64,000 nucleotides of DNA from Ecdyonurus torrentis (Eukaryota > Arthropoda > Insecta > Ephemeroptera > Heptageniidae): assembly GCA_949318235.1 (NCBI GenBank), contig OX439128.1:56505009-56569008 (forward strand). Direction: 5' to 3'. The notes beneath the pieces are model-generated. The model did not search any database, was not told the DNA's origin, and saw nothing but the letters and a program-made list of their open reading frames with translations. Both the position numbers and the translations under genes were made by a program. Positions 36,880 through 50,999 of the stretch are shown here, in pieces; position 1 is the stretch's first letter, and the number at the start of each line of letters is the position of its first letter.

Positions 36880-38930
36880 TTCAGATTCTGAAAACGATTT
36901 TTGATGATATCTCAGAAACTAATAATGCTACAGACTTACGGTTTGAACTGAAATGTATCACTTTGAAATGTCTTATGAAAAGTTTATAACACTTAAGTCG
37001 CAAAAAATAAAACTTTCTTAGTTTTTGAGATTTTTCGTATTTTCTTACCGAAGTCAATAGCATTATAGCCCATATGAAGAAAAAAAAAATTTGTAACTCG
37101 AGTTCCAATTGAGATAGAAAGTTACGGTTTTGAAATAAAGTCATGCAAAACGCTCTATAGTTTTAAATTCACCTCTAGAAACAAATTTGAGAAAAATAAT
37201 TTTTCCAAAAAAATTGTGTTTTTCAGTTTCTGAAAACGATTTTTGATTATATCTCAGAAACTAATAATGCTACAGACATACGGTTTGAACTGAAATGTAT
37301 CACTTTGAAATGTCTAACGAAAAGTTTATTATACTTTACTCGCAAAAAATAAAACTTTCTCAGTTTTTGAGAATTTTCGTATTTTCTTACCGAAGTCTAT
37401 AGCATTGTAGCCCATATGAAGAAAAAAAAAGGTTGTAACTCGAGTTCCAATTGAGATAGAAAGTTGCGGTTTTGAAATAAAGTGATGCAAAACGCTCTAT
37501 AGTTTTAAATTCACCTCTAAAAACATATTTGAGAAAAATAATTTTTCCAAAAAAATTGTGTTTTTCAGTTTCTGAAAACGATTTTTGATGATATCTCAGA
37601 AAGTAATAATGCCACAGACTTACGGTTTGAACTGAAATGTATCACTTTGAAATGTCTTATGAAAAGTTTATAACACTTTAGTCGCAAAAACTAAAACTTT
37701 CTTAGTATTTGAGAATTTTCGAATTTTCTTACCGAAGTCTATAGCTTTGTAGCCCATATGAAGAAAAAAAAAGTTTGTAACTCGAGTTCTAATTGATATG
37801 TTAAGTTGTGGTTTTGAAATAAAGTGATGCAAAACGCTCTATAGTACTAAATTCACCTCTAGAAACAAAATTGAGAAAAAAAAATTTTCGAAAAAAATGA
37901 TGTTTTTCAGATTCTGAAAACGATTTTTGATGATATCTCAGAAACTAATCATGCTACAGACTTACGGTTTGAACTGAAATGTATCACTTTGAAATGTCTT
38001 ATGAAAAGTTTATTACACTTAAGTCGCAAAAAATAAAACTTTCTTAGTTTTTGAGATTTTTCGTATTTTCTTACCGAAGTCAATAGCATTATAGCCCATA
38101 TGAAGAAAAAAAAAATTTGTAACTAGAGTTCCAATTGAGATAGAAAGTTGCGGTTTTGAAATAAAGTCATGCAAAACGCTCTATAGTTTTAAATTCACCT
38201 CTAGAAACAAATTTGAGAAAAATAATTTTTCCAAAAAAATTGTGTTTTTCAGTTTCTGAAAACGATTTTTGATTATATCTCAGAAACTAATAATGCTACA
38301 GACTTACGGTTTGAACTGAAATGTATCACTTTGAAATGTCTAACGAAAAGTTTATTATACTTTACTCGCAAAAAATAAAACTTTCTCAGTTTTTGAGAAT
38401 TTTCGTATTTTCTTACCGAAGTCTATAGCATTGTAGCCCATATGAAGAAAAAAAAAGGTTGTAACTCGAGTTCCAATTGAGATAGAAAGTTGCGGTTTTG
38501 AAATAAAGTGATGCAAAACGCTCTATAGTTTTAAATTCACCTCTAAAAACATATTTGAGAAAAATAATTTTTCCAAAAAAATTGTGTTTTTCAGTTTCTG
38601 AAAACGATTTTTGATGATATCTCAGAAAGTAATAATGCCACAGACTTACGGTTTGAACTGAAATGTATCACTTTGAAATGTCTTATGAAAAGTTTATAAC
38701 ACTTTAGTCGCAAAAACTAAAACTTTCTTAGTATTTGAGAATTTTCGAATTTTCTTACCGAAGTCTATAGCTTTGTAGCCCATATGAAGAAAAAAAAAGT
38801 TTGTAACTCGAGTTCTAATTGATATGTTAAGTTGTGGTTTTAAAATAAAGTGATGCAAAACGCTCTATAGTACTAAATTCACCTCTAGAAACAAAATTGA
38901 GAAAAAAAAATTTTCGAAAAAAATTATGTT
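36880..38930 (+). repeat. C-sat trimer duplication, 1026-bp period
   Basis: Two tandem three-monomer blocks. The rare aagtcaatagcattatagcc lies at 37051 and 38077, and the rare ctaaaaacatatttgag and ctttgtagcccatatg variants also recur at an offset of 1026 bp. Identity between copies is very high by eye. Confidence 0.88.
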
Positions 38931-41900
38931 TTTCAGATTCTAAAAACGATTTTTGATGATATCTCAGAAACTAATAATGCTACAGACTTACGGTTTGAAC
39001 TGAAATGTATCACTTTGAAATGTCTTATGAAAAGTTTATTACACTTAAGTCGCAAAAAATAACACTTTCGCAGTTTTTGAGAATTTTCGTATTTTCTTAC
39101 CGAAGTCTATAGCATTGTAGCCCATATGAAGAAAAAAAAAATTTGTAACTCGAGTTCCAATTGAGAAAAAAAGTTGCGGTTTTGAAATAAAGTCATGCAA
39201 AACGCTTTATAGTGCTAAATTCACCTCTAGAAACAAAATTAAGAAAAAAAATATTTCGAAAAAAATTGTGTTTTTCAGATTCTGAAAACGATTTTTGATG
39301 ATATCTCAGAAACTAATAATGCTACAGACTTACGGTTTAAACTGAAATGTATCACTTTAAAATGTCTAACGAAAAGTTTATTACACTTTAGTCGCAAAAA
39401 ATAATACTTTCTCAGTTTTTGAGAATTTTCGTATTTTCTTACCGAAGTTTATAGCATTGTAGCCCATATGAAGAAAGAAAAGTTTGTAACTCGAGTTCTA
39501 ATTGAGATGTAAAGTTGTTGTTTTGAAATAAAGTGATGCAAAACGCTCTATAGTATTAAATTCACTTCTAGAAACAAATTTGAGAAAAATAATTTTTCCA
39601 AAAAAAATGTGTTTTTCAGTTTCTGGAAACGATTTGTCATGATATCTCAGAAACTAATAATGCTACAGACTTACGGTTTGAACTGAAATGTATCACTTTG
39701 AAATGTTATATGAAAAGTTTATAACACTTTAGTCGCAAAAACTAAAACTTTCTCAGTTTTTGAGAATTTTTTGAAATTTCTTACCGATGTCTATAGCATT
39801 GTAGCCCATATGAAGAAAAAAAAGTTTGTAACTCGAGTTTTAATTGAGATGGAAAGTTGTGGTTTTGAAATAAAGTGATGCAAAACGCTCTATAGTACTG
39901 AATTCACCTCTAGAAACAAAATTGAGAAAAAAAATATTTCGAAAAAAATTGTGTTTTTCAGATTCTGAAAACGATTTTTGATGATATCTCAGAAACTAAT
40001 AATGTTACAGACTTACGGTTTGAACTGAAATGTATCACTTTGAAATGTCTTATGAAAAGTTTATTACACTTTAGTCGCAAAAAATAAAACTTTCTCAGTT
40101 TTTGAGAATTTTCGTATTTTCTTACAGAAGTCTATAGCATTGTAGCCCATATGAAGAAAAAAAAAATTTGTAACTCGAGTTCCAATTGAGATAAGAAGTT
40201 GCGGTTTTGAAATAAAGTGATGCAAAACGCTCTATAGTACTAAATTCACCTCTAGAAACAAATTTGAGAAAAATAATTTTTCCAAAAAAATTGTGTTTTT
40301 CAGTTTCTGAAAACGATTTTTCATGATATCTCAGAAACTAATAATGCTACAGACTTACGGTTTAAACTGAAATGTATCACTTTGAAATGTCTTATGAAAA
40401 CTTTATAACACTTAAGTCGCAAAAAATAAAACTTTCTATGTTTTTGAGAATTTTCGAATTTTCTTACCGATGTCTATAGCATTGTAGCCCATATGAAGAA
40501 AAAAAAGTTTGTAACTCGAGTTTTAATTGAGATGGAAAGTGGTGGTTTTGAAATAAAGTGATGCAAAACGCTCTATAGTACTAAATTCACCTCTAGAAAC
40601 AAAATTGAGAAAAAAAAATTTTCGAAAAAAATTATGTTTTTCAGATTCTGAAAACGATTTTTGATGATATCTCAGAAACTAATAATGCTACAGACTTACG
40701 GTTTGAACTGAAATGTATCACTTTGAAATGTCTTATGAAAAGTTTATTACACTTAAGTCGCAAAAAATAAAACTTTCTCAGTTTTTGAGAATTTTCGTAT
40801 TTTCTTACCGAAGTCTATAGCATTTTAGCCCATATGAAGAAAAAAATAATTTGTAACTCGAGTTCCAATTGAGATAGAAAGTTGCGGTTTTGAAATAAAG
40901 TGATGCAAAACGCTCTATAGTTTTAAATTCACCTCTAGAAACAAATTTGAGAAAAATAATTTTTCCAAAAAAATTGTGTTTTTCAGTTTCTGGAAACGAT
41001 TTGTCATGATATCTCAGAAACTAATAATGCTACAGACTTACGGTTTGAACTGAAATGTATCACTTTGAAATGTCTTATAAAAAGTTTATAACACTTTAGT
41101 CGCAAAAACTAAAACTTTCTCAGTTTTTGAGAATTTTCGAATTTTCTTACCGATGTCTATAGCATTGTAGCCCATATGAAGAAAAAAAAGTTTGTAACTC
41201 GAGTTTTAATTGAGATGGAAAGTTGTGGTTTTGAAATAAAGTGATGCAAAACGCTCTGTAGTACTAAATTCACCTCTAGAAACAAAATTGAGAAAAAAAA
41301 ATATTTCGAAAAAAATTGTGTTTTTCAGATTCTGAAAACGATTTTTGATGATATCTCAGAAACTAATAATGCTACAGACTTACGGTTTGAACTGAAATGT
41401 ATCACTTTGAAATGTCTAACGAAAAGTTTAATACACTTTAGTCGCAAAAAATAAAACTTTCTCAGTTTTTGAGAATTTTCGTATTTTCTTACCGATGTCT
41501 ATAGCATTGTAGCCCATATGAGGAAAAAAAAAGTTTGTAACTCGAGTTCCAATTGAGATAGAAAGTTGCGGCTTTGAAATAAAGTGATGCAAAACGCTCT
41601 ATAGTTTTAAATTCACCTCTAGAAACAAATTTGAGAAAAATAATTTTTCTAAAAAAATTGTTTTTCAGTTTCTGAAAACGATTTTTGATGATATCTCAGA
41701 AACTAATAATGCTACAGACTTACGGTTTGAACTAAAATGTATCACTTTGAAATGTCTTATGAAAAGTTTATAACACTTTAGTCGCAAAAACTAAAACTTT
41801 CTCAGTTTTTGAGAATTTTCGAATTTTCTTACCGATGTCTATAGCATTGTAGCCCATATGAAGAAAAAAAAGTTTGTAACTCGAGTTTTAATTGAGATGG

Positions 41901-44900
41901 AAAGTTGTGGTTTTGAAATAAAGTGATGCAAAACGCTCTATAGTAATAAATTCACCTCTAGAAACAAAATTGAGAAAAAAAATATTTAGAAAAAAATTGT
42001 GTTTTTCAGATTCTGAAAACGATTTTTGATGATATCTCAGAAACTAATAATGCTACAGACTTACGGTTTGATCTGAAATGTATCACTTTGAAATGTCTAA
42101 CGAAAAGTTTATTACTGTTTAGTCGCAAAAAATAAAACTTTCTCAGTTTTTGAGAATTTTCGTATTTTCTTACCGAAGTCTATAGCATTGTAGCCCATAT
42201 GAAGAAAAAAAAAGTTTGTAACTCGAGTTCCAATTGAGATAGAAAGTTGCGGTTTTGAAATAAAGTGATGCAAAACGCTCTATAGTTTTAAATTCACCTC
42301 TAGAAACAAATTTGAGAAAAATAATTTTTCCAAAAAAATTGTGTTTTTCAGATTCTGAAAACGATTTTTAATGATATCTGAAAAACTAATAATGCTACAG
42401 ACTTACGGTTTGAACTGAAATGTATCACTTTGAAATGTCTATCGAAAAGTTTATTACACTTTAGTCGCAAAAAATAAAACTTTCTCAGTTTTTGAGAATT
42501 TTCGTATTTTCTTACCGAAGTCTATAGCATTGTAGCCCATATGAAGAAAAAAAAAGTTTGTAACTCGAGTTCTAATTGATATGTTAAGTTGTGGTTTTGA
42601 AATAAAGTGATGCAAAACGCTCTATAGTACTAAATTCACCTCTAGAAACAAAATTGAGAAAAAAAAATTTTCGAAAAAAATTATGTTTTTCAGATTCTGA
42701 AAACGATTTTTGATGATATCTCAGAAACTAATAATGCTACAGACTTACGGTTTGAACTGAAATGTATCACTTTGAAATGTCTTATGAAAAGTTTATTACA
42801 CTTAAGTCGCAAAAAATAACACTTTCGCAGTTTTTGAGAATTTTCGTATTTTCTTACCGAAGTCTATAGCATTGTAGCCCATATGAAGAAAAAAAAATTT
42901 GTAACTCGAGTTCCAATTGAGATAGAAAGTTGCGGTTTTGAAATAAAGTCATGCAAAACGCTTTATAGTGCTAAATTCACCTCTAGAAACAAAATTAAGA
43001 AAAAAAATATTTCGAAAAAAATTGTGTTTTTCAGATTCTGAAAACGATTTTTGATGATATCTCAGAAACTAATAATGCTACAGACTTACGGTTTGAACTG
43101 AAATGTATCACTTTAAAATGTCTAACGAAAAGTTTATTACACTTTAGTCGCAAAAAATAAAACTTTCTCAGTTTTTGAGAATTTTCGTATTTTCTTACCG
43201 AAGTCTATAGCATTGTAGCCCATATGAAGAAAGAAAAGTTTGTAACTCGAGTTCTAATTGAGATGTAAAGTTGTTGTTTTGAAATAAAGTGATGCAAAAC
43301 GCTCTATAGTATTAAATTCACTTCTAGAAACAAAATTGAGAAAAAAAAATTTTCGAAAAAAATTGTGTTTTTCAGATTCTGAAAACGATTTTTGATGATA
43401 TCTCAGTAACTAATAATGCTACAGACTTACGGTTTGAACTGAAATGTATTACTTTGAAATGTCTTATGAAAAGTTTATTACACTTAAGTCGCAAAAAATA
43501 AAACTTTCTCAGTTTTTGAGATTTTTCGTATTTTCTTACCGAAGTCAATAGCATTATAGCCCATATAAAGAAAAAAAAAATTTGTAACTCGCGTTGCAAT
43601 TGAGATAGAAAGTTGCGGTTTTGAAATAAAGTGATGCAAAACGCTCTATTATTTTAAATTCACCTCTAGAAATAAATTTAAGAAAAATAATTTTTCCAAA
43701 AAAATTGTGTTTTTCAGTTTCTGAAAACGATTTTTCATGATATCTCAGAAACTAATAATGCTACAGACTAACGGTTTGAACTGAAATGTATCACTTTGAA
43801 ATGTCTAACGAAAAGTTTATTACACTTTAGTCGCAAAAACTAAAACTTTCTCAGTTTTTGAGAATTTTCGAATTTTCTTACCGATGTCTATAGCATTGTA
43901 GCCCATATGAAGAAAAAAAAGTTTGTAACTCGAGTTTTCATTAAGATGGAAAGTTGTGGTTTTGAAATAAAGTGATGCAAAACGCTCTATAGTTTTAAAT
44001 TCACCTCTAGAAACAAATTTGAGAAAAATAATTTTTCCAAAAAAAATGTGTTTTTCAGTTTCTGGAAACGATTTGTCATGATATCTCAGAAACTAATAAT
44101 GCTACAGACTTACGGTTTGAACTGAAATGTATCACTTTGAAATGTTATATGAAAAGTTTATAACACTTTAGTCGCAAAAACTAAAACTTTCTCAGTTTTT
44201 GAGAATTTTTTGAAATTTCTTACCGATGTCTATAGCATTGTAGCCCATATGTAGAAAAAAAAGTTTGTAACTCGAGTTTTAATTGAGATGGAAAGTTGTG
44301 GTTTTGAAATAAAGTGATGCAAAACGCTCTATAGTACTGAATTCACCTCTAGAAACAAAATTGAGAAAAAAAATATTTCGAAAAAAATTGTGTTTTTCAG
44401 ATTCTGAAAACGATTTTTGATGATATCTCAGAAACTAATAATGCTACAGACTTACGGTTTGAACTGAAATGTATCACTTTGAAATGTCTTATGAAAAGTT
44501 TATTACACTTTAGTCGCAAAAAATAAAACTTTCTCAGTTTTTGAGAATTTTCGTATTTTCTTACAGAAGTCTATAGCATTGTAGCCCATATGAAGAAAAA
44601 AAAAATTTGTAACTCGAGTTCCAATTGAGATAAGAAGTTGCGGTTTTGAAATAAAGTGATGCAAAACGCTCTATAGTACTAAATTCACCTCTAGAAACAA
44701 ATTTGAGAAAAATAATTTTTCCAAAAAAATTGTGTTTTTCAGTTTCTGAAAACGATTTTTCATGATATCTCAGAAACTAATAATGCTACAGACTTACAGT
44801 TTGAACTGAAATGTATCACTTTGAAATGTCTTATGAAAAGTTTATAACACTTTAGTCGCAAAAACTAAAACTTTCTCAGTTTTTGAGAATTTTCGAAATT

Positions 44901-47900
44901 TCTTACTGATGTCTATAGCATTGTAGCCCATATGAAGAAAAAAAAGTTTGTAACTCGAGTTTTAATTGAGATGGAAAGTTGTGGTTTTGAAATAAAGTGA
45001 TGCAAAACGCTCTATAGTAATAAATTCACCTCTAGAAACAAAATTGAGAAAAAAAATATTTCGAAAAAAATTGTGTTTTTCAGATTCTGAAAACGATTTT
45101 TGATGATATCTCAGAAACTAATAATGCTACAGACTTACGGTTTGATCTGAAATGTATCACTTTGAAATGTCTAACGAAAAGTTTATTACTGTTTAGTCGC
45201 AAAAAATAAAACTTTCTCAGTTTTTGAGAATTTTCGTATTTTCTTACCGAAGTCTATAGCATTGTAGCCCATATGAAGAAAAAAAAAGTTTGTAACTCGA
45301 GTTCCAATTGAGATAGAAAGTTGCGGTTTTGAAATAAAGTGATGCAAAACGCTCTATAGTTTTAAATTCACCTCTAGAAACAAATTTGAGAAAAATAATT
45401 TTTCCAAAAAAATTGTGTTTTTCAGTTTCTGAAAACGATTTTTCATGATATCTCAGAAACTAATAATGCTACAGACTTACGGTTTGAACTGAAATGTATC
45501 ACTTTGAAATGTCTTATGAAAAGTTTATAACACTTAAGTCGCAAAAAATAATACTTTCTATGTTTTTGAGAATTTTCGAATTTTCTTACCGATGTCTATA
45601 GCATTGTAGCCCATATGAAGAAAAAAAAGTTTGTAACTCGAGTTTTAATTGAGATGGAAAGTGGTGGTTTTGAAATAAAGTGATACAAAACGCTCTATAG
45701 TACTAAATTCACCTCTAGAAACAAAATTGAGAAAAAACAATTTTCGAAAAAAATTATGTTTTTCAGATTCTGAAAACGATTTTTGATGATATCTCAGAAA
45801 CTAATAATGCTACAGACTTACGGTTTGAACTGAAATGTATCACTTTGAAATGTCTTATGAAAAGTTTATTACACTTAAGTCGCAAAAAATAAAACTTTCT
45901 CAGTTTTTGAGAATTTTCGAAATTTCTTACCGATGTCTATAGCATTGTAGCCCATATGAAGAAAAAAAAGTTTGTAACTCGAGTTTTAATTGAGATGGAA
46001 AGTTGTGGTTTTGAAATAAAGTGATGCAAAACGCTCTGTAGTACTAAATTCACCTCTAGAAACAAAATTGAGAAAAAAAAATATTTCGAAAAAAATTGTG
46101 TTTTTTAGATTCTGAAAACGATTTTTGATGATATCTCAGAAACTAATAATGCTACAGACTTACGGTTTGAACTGAAATGTATCACTTTGAAATGTCTAAC
46201 GAAAAGTTTAATACACTTTAGTCGCAAAAAATAAAACTTTCTCAGTTTTTGAGAATTTTCGTATTTTCTTACCGATGTCTATAGCATTGTAGCCCATATG
46301 AGGAAAAAAAAAGTTTGTAACTCGAGTTCCAATTGAGATAGAAAGTTACGGTTTTGAAATAAAGTGATGCAAAACGCTCTATAGTTTTAAATTCACCTCT
46401 AGAAACAAATTTGAAAAAAATAATTTTTCTAAAAAAATTGTTTTTCAGTTTCTGAAAACGATTTTTGATGATATCTCAGAAACTAATAATGCTACAGACT
46501 TACGGTTTGAACTAAAATGTATCACTTTGAAATGTCTTATGAAAAGTTTATAACACTTTAGTCGCAAAAACTAAAACTTTCTCAGTTTTTGAGAATTTTC
46601 GAATTTTCTTACCGATGTCTATAGCATTGTAGCCCATATAAAGAAAAAAAAAGTTTGTAACTCGAGTTTTAATTGAGATGGAAAGTTGTGGTTTTGAAAT
46701 AAAGTGATGCAAAACGCTCTTTAGTAATAAATTCACCTCTAGAAACAAAATTGAGAAAAAAAATATTTCGAAAAAAATTGTGTTTTTCAGATTCTGAAAA
46801 CGATTTTTGATGATATCTCAGAAACTAATAATGCTACAGACTTACGGTTTGAACTGAAATGTATCACTTTGAAATGTCTAACGAAAAGTTTATTACTGTT
46901 TAGTCGCAAAAAATAAAACTTTCTCAGTTTTTGAGAATTTTCGTATTTTCTTACCGAAGTCTATAGCATTGTAGCCCATATGAAGAAAAAAAAAGTTTGT
47001 AACTCGAGTTCCAATTGAGATAGAAAGTTGCGGTTTTGAAATAAAGTGATGCAAAACGCTCTATAGTTTTAAATTCACCTCTAGAAACAAATTTGAGAAA
47101 AATAATTTTTCCAAAAAAATTGTGTTTTTCAGATTCTGAAAACGATTTTTAATGATATCTGAAAAACTAATAATGCTACAGACTTACGGTTTGAACTGAA
47201 ATGTATCACTTTGAAATGTCTAACGAAAAGTTTATTACACTTTAGTCGCAAAAAATAAAACTTTCTCAGTTTTTGAGAATTTTCGTATTTTCTTACCGAA
47301 GTCTATAGCATTGTAGCCCATATGAAGAAAAAAAAAGTTTATAACTCGAGTTCTAATTGATATGTTAAGTTGTGGTTTTGAAATAAAGTGATGCAAAACG
47401 CTCTATAGTACTAAATTCACCTCTAGAAACAAAATTAAGAAAAAAAATATTTCGAAAAAAATTGTGTTTTTCAGATTCTGAAAACGATTTTTGATGATAT
47501 CTCAGAAACTAATAATGCTACAGACTTACGGTTTGAACTGAAATGTATCACTTTAAAATGTCTAACGAAAAGTTTATTACACTTTAGTTGCAAAAAATAA
47601 AACTTTCTCAGTTTTTGAGAATTTTCGTATTTTCTTACCGAAGTCTATAGCATTGTAGCCCATATGAAGAAAGAAAAGTTTGTAACTCGAGTTCTAATTG
47701 AGATGTAAAGTTGTTGTTTTGAAATAAAGTGATGCAAAACGCTCTATAGTATTAAATTCACTTCTAGAAACAAAATTGAGAAAAAAAAATTTTCGAAAAA
47801 AATTGTGTTTTTCAGATTCTGAAAACGATTTTTGATGATATCTCAGTAACTAATAATGCTACAGACTTACGGTTTGAACTGAAATGTATCACTTTGAAAT

Positions 47901-50900
47901 GTCTTATGAAAAGTTTATTACACTTAAGTCGCAAAAAATAAAACTTTCTCAGTTTTTGAGATTTTTCGTATTTTCTTACCGAAGTCTATAGCATTGTAGT
48001 TCATATGAAGAAAAAAAAAGTTTGTAACTCGAATTCCAATTGAGATAGAAAGTTGCGGTTTTGAAATAAAGTGATGCAAAACACTCTATAGTTTTAAATT
48101 CACCTCTAGAAACAAATTTGAGAAAAAAAATTTTTCCAAAAAAATTGTGTTTTTCAGATTCTGAAAACGATTTTTGATGATATCTCAGAAACTAATAATG
48201 CTACAGACTTACGGTTTGAACTGAAATGTATCACTTTGAAATGTCTTATGAAAAGTTTATAACACTTTAGTAGCAAAAAATAAAACTTTCTCAGTTTTTG
48301 AGAATTTTCGAATTTTCTTACCGATGTCTAAAGCATTGTAGCCCATATGAAGAAAAAAAAGTTTGTAACTCGAGTTTTAATTGAGATGGAAAGTTGTGGT
48401 TTTGAAATAAAGTGATGCAAAACGCTCTATAGTACTAAATATACCTCTAGAAACAAAATTGAGAAAAAAAATATTTCGAAAAAAATTGTGTTTTTCAGAT
48501 TCTGAAAAAGATTTTTGATGATATCTCAGAAACTAATAATGCTACAGACTTACGGTTTGAACTGAAATGTATCACTTTAAAATGTCTAACGAAAAGTTTA
48601 TTACACTTAAGTCGCAAAAAATAAAACTTTCTCAGTTTTTGAGAATTCTCGTATTTTCTTACCGAAGTGTATAGCATTGTAGCCTATATGAAGAAAAAAA
48701 AAGTTTGTAACTCGAGTTCCAATTGAGATAGAAAGTTGCGGTTTTGAAATAAAGTGATGCAAAACGCTCTATAGTTTTAAATTCACCTCTAGAAACAAAT
48801 TTGAGAAAAATAATTTTTCCAAAAAAATTGTGTTTTTCAGTTTCTGAAAACGATTTTTCATGATATCTCAAAAACTAATAATGCTACAGACTTACGGTTT
48901 GAACTGAAATGTATCACTTTGAAATGTCTTATGAAAAGTTTATAACACTTTAGTCGCAATAACTAAAACTTTCTGTTTTTGAGAATTTTCGAATTTTCTT
49001 ACCGATGTCTATAGCATTGTAGCCCATATGAAGAAAACAAAGTTTGTAACTCGAGTTTTCATTGAGATGGAAAGTTGTGGTTTTGAATTAAAGTGATGCA
49101 AAACGCTCTATAGTACTAAATTCACCTCTAGAAACAAAATTGAGAAAAAAAAATTTCCAAAAAAATTGTGTTTTTCAGATTCTGAAAACGATTTTTGATG
49201 ATATCTCAGAAACTAATAATGCTACAGACTTACGGTTTGACCTGAAATGTATCACTTTGAAATGTCCAACGAAAAGTTTATTACATTTTAGTAGCAAAAA
49301 AAAAAACTTTCTCAGTTTTTGAGAATTTTCGTATTTTCTTACCGAAGTCTATAGCATTGTAGTTCATATGAAGAAAAAAAAAGTTTGTAACTCGAATTCC
49401 AATTGAGATAGAAAGTTGCGGTTTTGAAATAAAGTGATGCAAAACGCTCTATAGTTTTAAATTCACCTCTAGAAACAAATTTGAGAAAAATAATTTTTCC
49501 AAAAAAATTGTGTTTTTTAGTTTCTAAAAACGATTTGTCATTATATCTCAGAAACTAATAATGCTACAGACTTACTGTTTGAACTGAAATGTATCACTTT
49601 GAAATGTCTTATAAAAAGTTTATAACACTTAAGTCGAAAAAAATAAAACTTTCTCAGTTTTTGAGAATTTTCGAATTTTCTTACCGATGTCTATAGCATT
49701 GTAGCCCATATGAAGAAAAAAAGTTTGTAACTCGAGTTTTAATTGAGATGGAAAGTTGTGGTTTTGAAATAAAGTGATGCAAAACGCTCTATAGTACTAA
49801 ATACACCCCTAGAAACAAAATAGAGAAAAAAAATATTTCGAAAAAAATTGTGTTTTTCAGATTCTGAAAACGATTTTTGATGATATCTCAGAAACTAATA
49901 ATGCTACAGACTTACGGTTTGAACTGAAATGTATCACTTTGAAATGTCTAACGAAAAGTTTATTACACTTTAGTCGCAAAAAATAAAACTTTCTCAGTTT
50001 TTGAGAATTCTCGTATTTTCTTACCGAAGTCTATAGCATTGTAGCCCATATGAAGAAAAAAAAAGTTTGTAACTCGAGTTCCAATTGAGATAGAAAGTTG
50101 CGGTTTTGAAATAAAGTGATGCAAAACGCTCTATAGTTTTAAATTCACCTCTAGAAACAAATTTGAGAAAAATAATTTTTCCAAAAAAATTGTGTTTTTC
50201 AGTTTCTGAAAACGATTTGTCATGATATCTCAGAAACTAATAATGCTACAGACTTACGGTTTGAACTGAAATGTATCACTTTGAAATTTCTTATGAAAAG
50301 TTTATAACACTTAAGTCGCAAAAAATAAAACTTTCTCAGTTTTTGAGAATTTTCGAATTTTCTTACCGATGTCTAAATCATTGTAGCCCATATGAAGAAA
50401 AAAAAGTTTGTAACTCGAGTTTTAATTGAGATGGAAAGTTGTGGTTTTGAAATAAAGTGATGCAAAACGCTCTATAGTACTAAATTCACCTCTAGAAACA
50501 AAATTGAGAAAAAAAATATTTCGAAAAAAATTGTGTTTTTCAGATTCTGAAAACGATTTTTGATGATTTCTCAGAAACTAATAATGCTACAGACTTACGG
50601 TTTGAACTGAAATGTATCACTTTGAAATGTCTAACGAAAAGTTTATTACACTTTAGTCGCAAAAAATAAAACTTTCTCAGTTTTTGAGAATTCTCGTATT
50701 TTCTTACCGAAGTCTATAGCATTGTAGCCCATATGAAGAAAAAAAAAGTTTGTAACTCGAGTTCCAATTGAGATAGAAAGTTGCGGTTTTGAAATAAAGT
50801 GATGCAAAACGCTCTATAGTTTTAAATTCACCTCTAGAAACAAATTTGAGAAAAATAATTTTTCCAAAAAAATTGTGTTTTTCAGTTTCTGAAAACGATT

Positions 50901-50999
50901 TTTGATGATATCTCAGAAACTAATAATGCTACAGACTTACGGTTTGAACTGAAATGTATCACTTTGAAATGTCTAACGAAAAGTTTATTACACTTTAGT

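Noticed and set aside
36642..49322. Minus- and plus-strand 60-87 codon frames in C-sat, with Phe- and Lys-rich stretches
   Set aside because: They come from the A/T runs and the low stop density of the 341-bp monomer, and recur in register with it. No start context or conserved domain.
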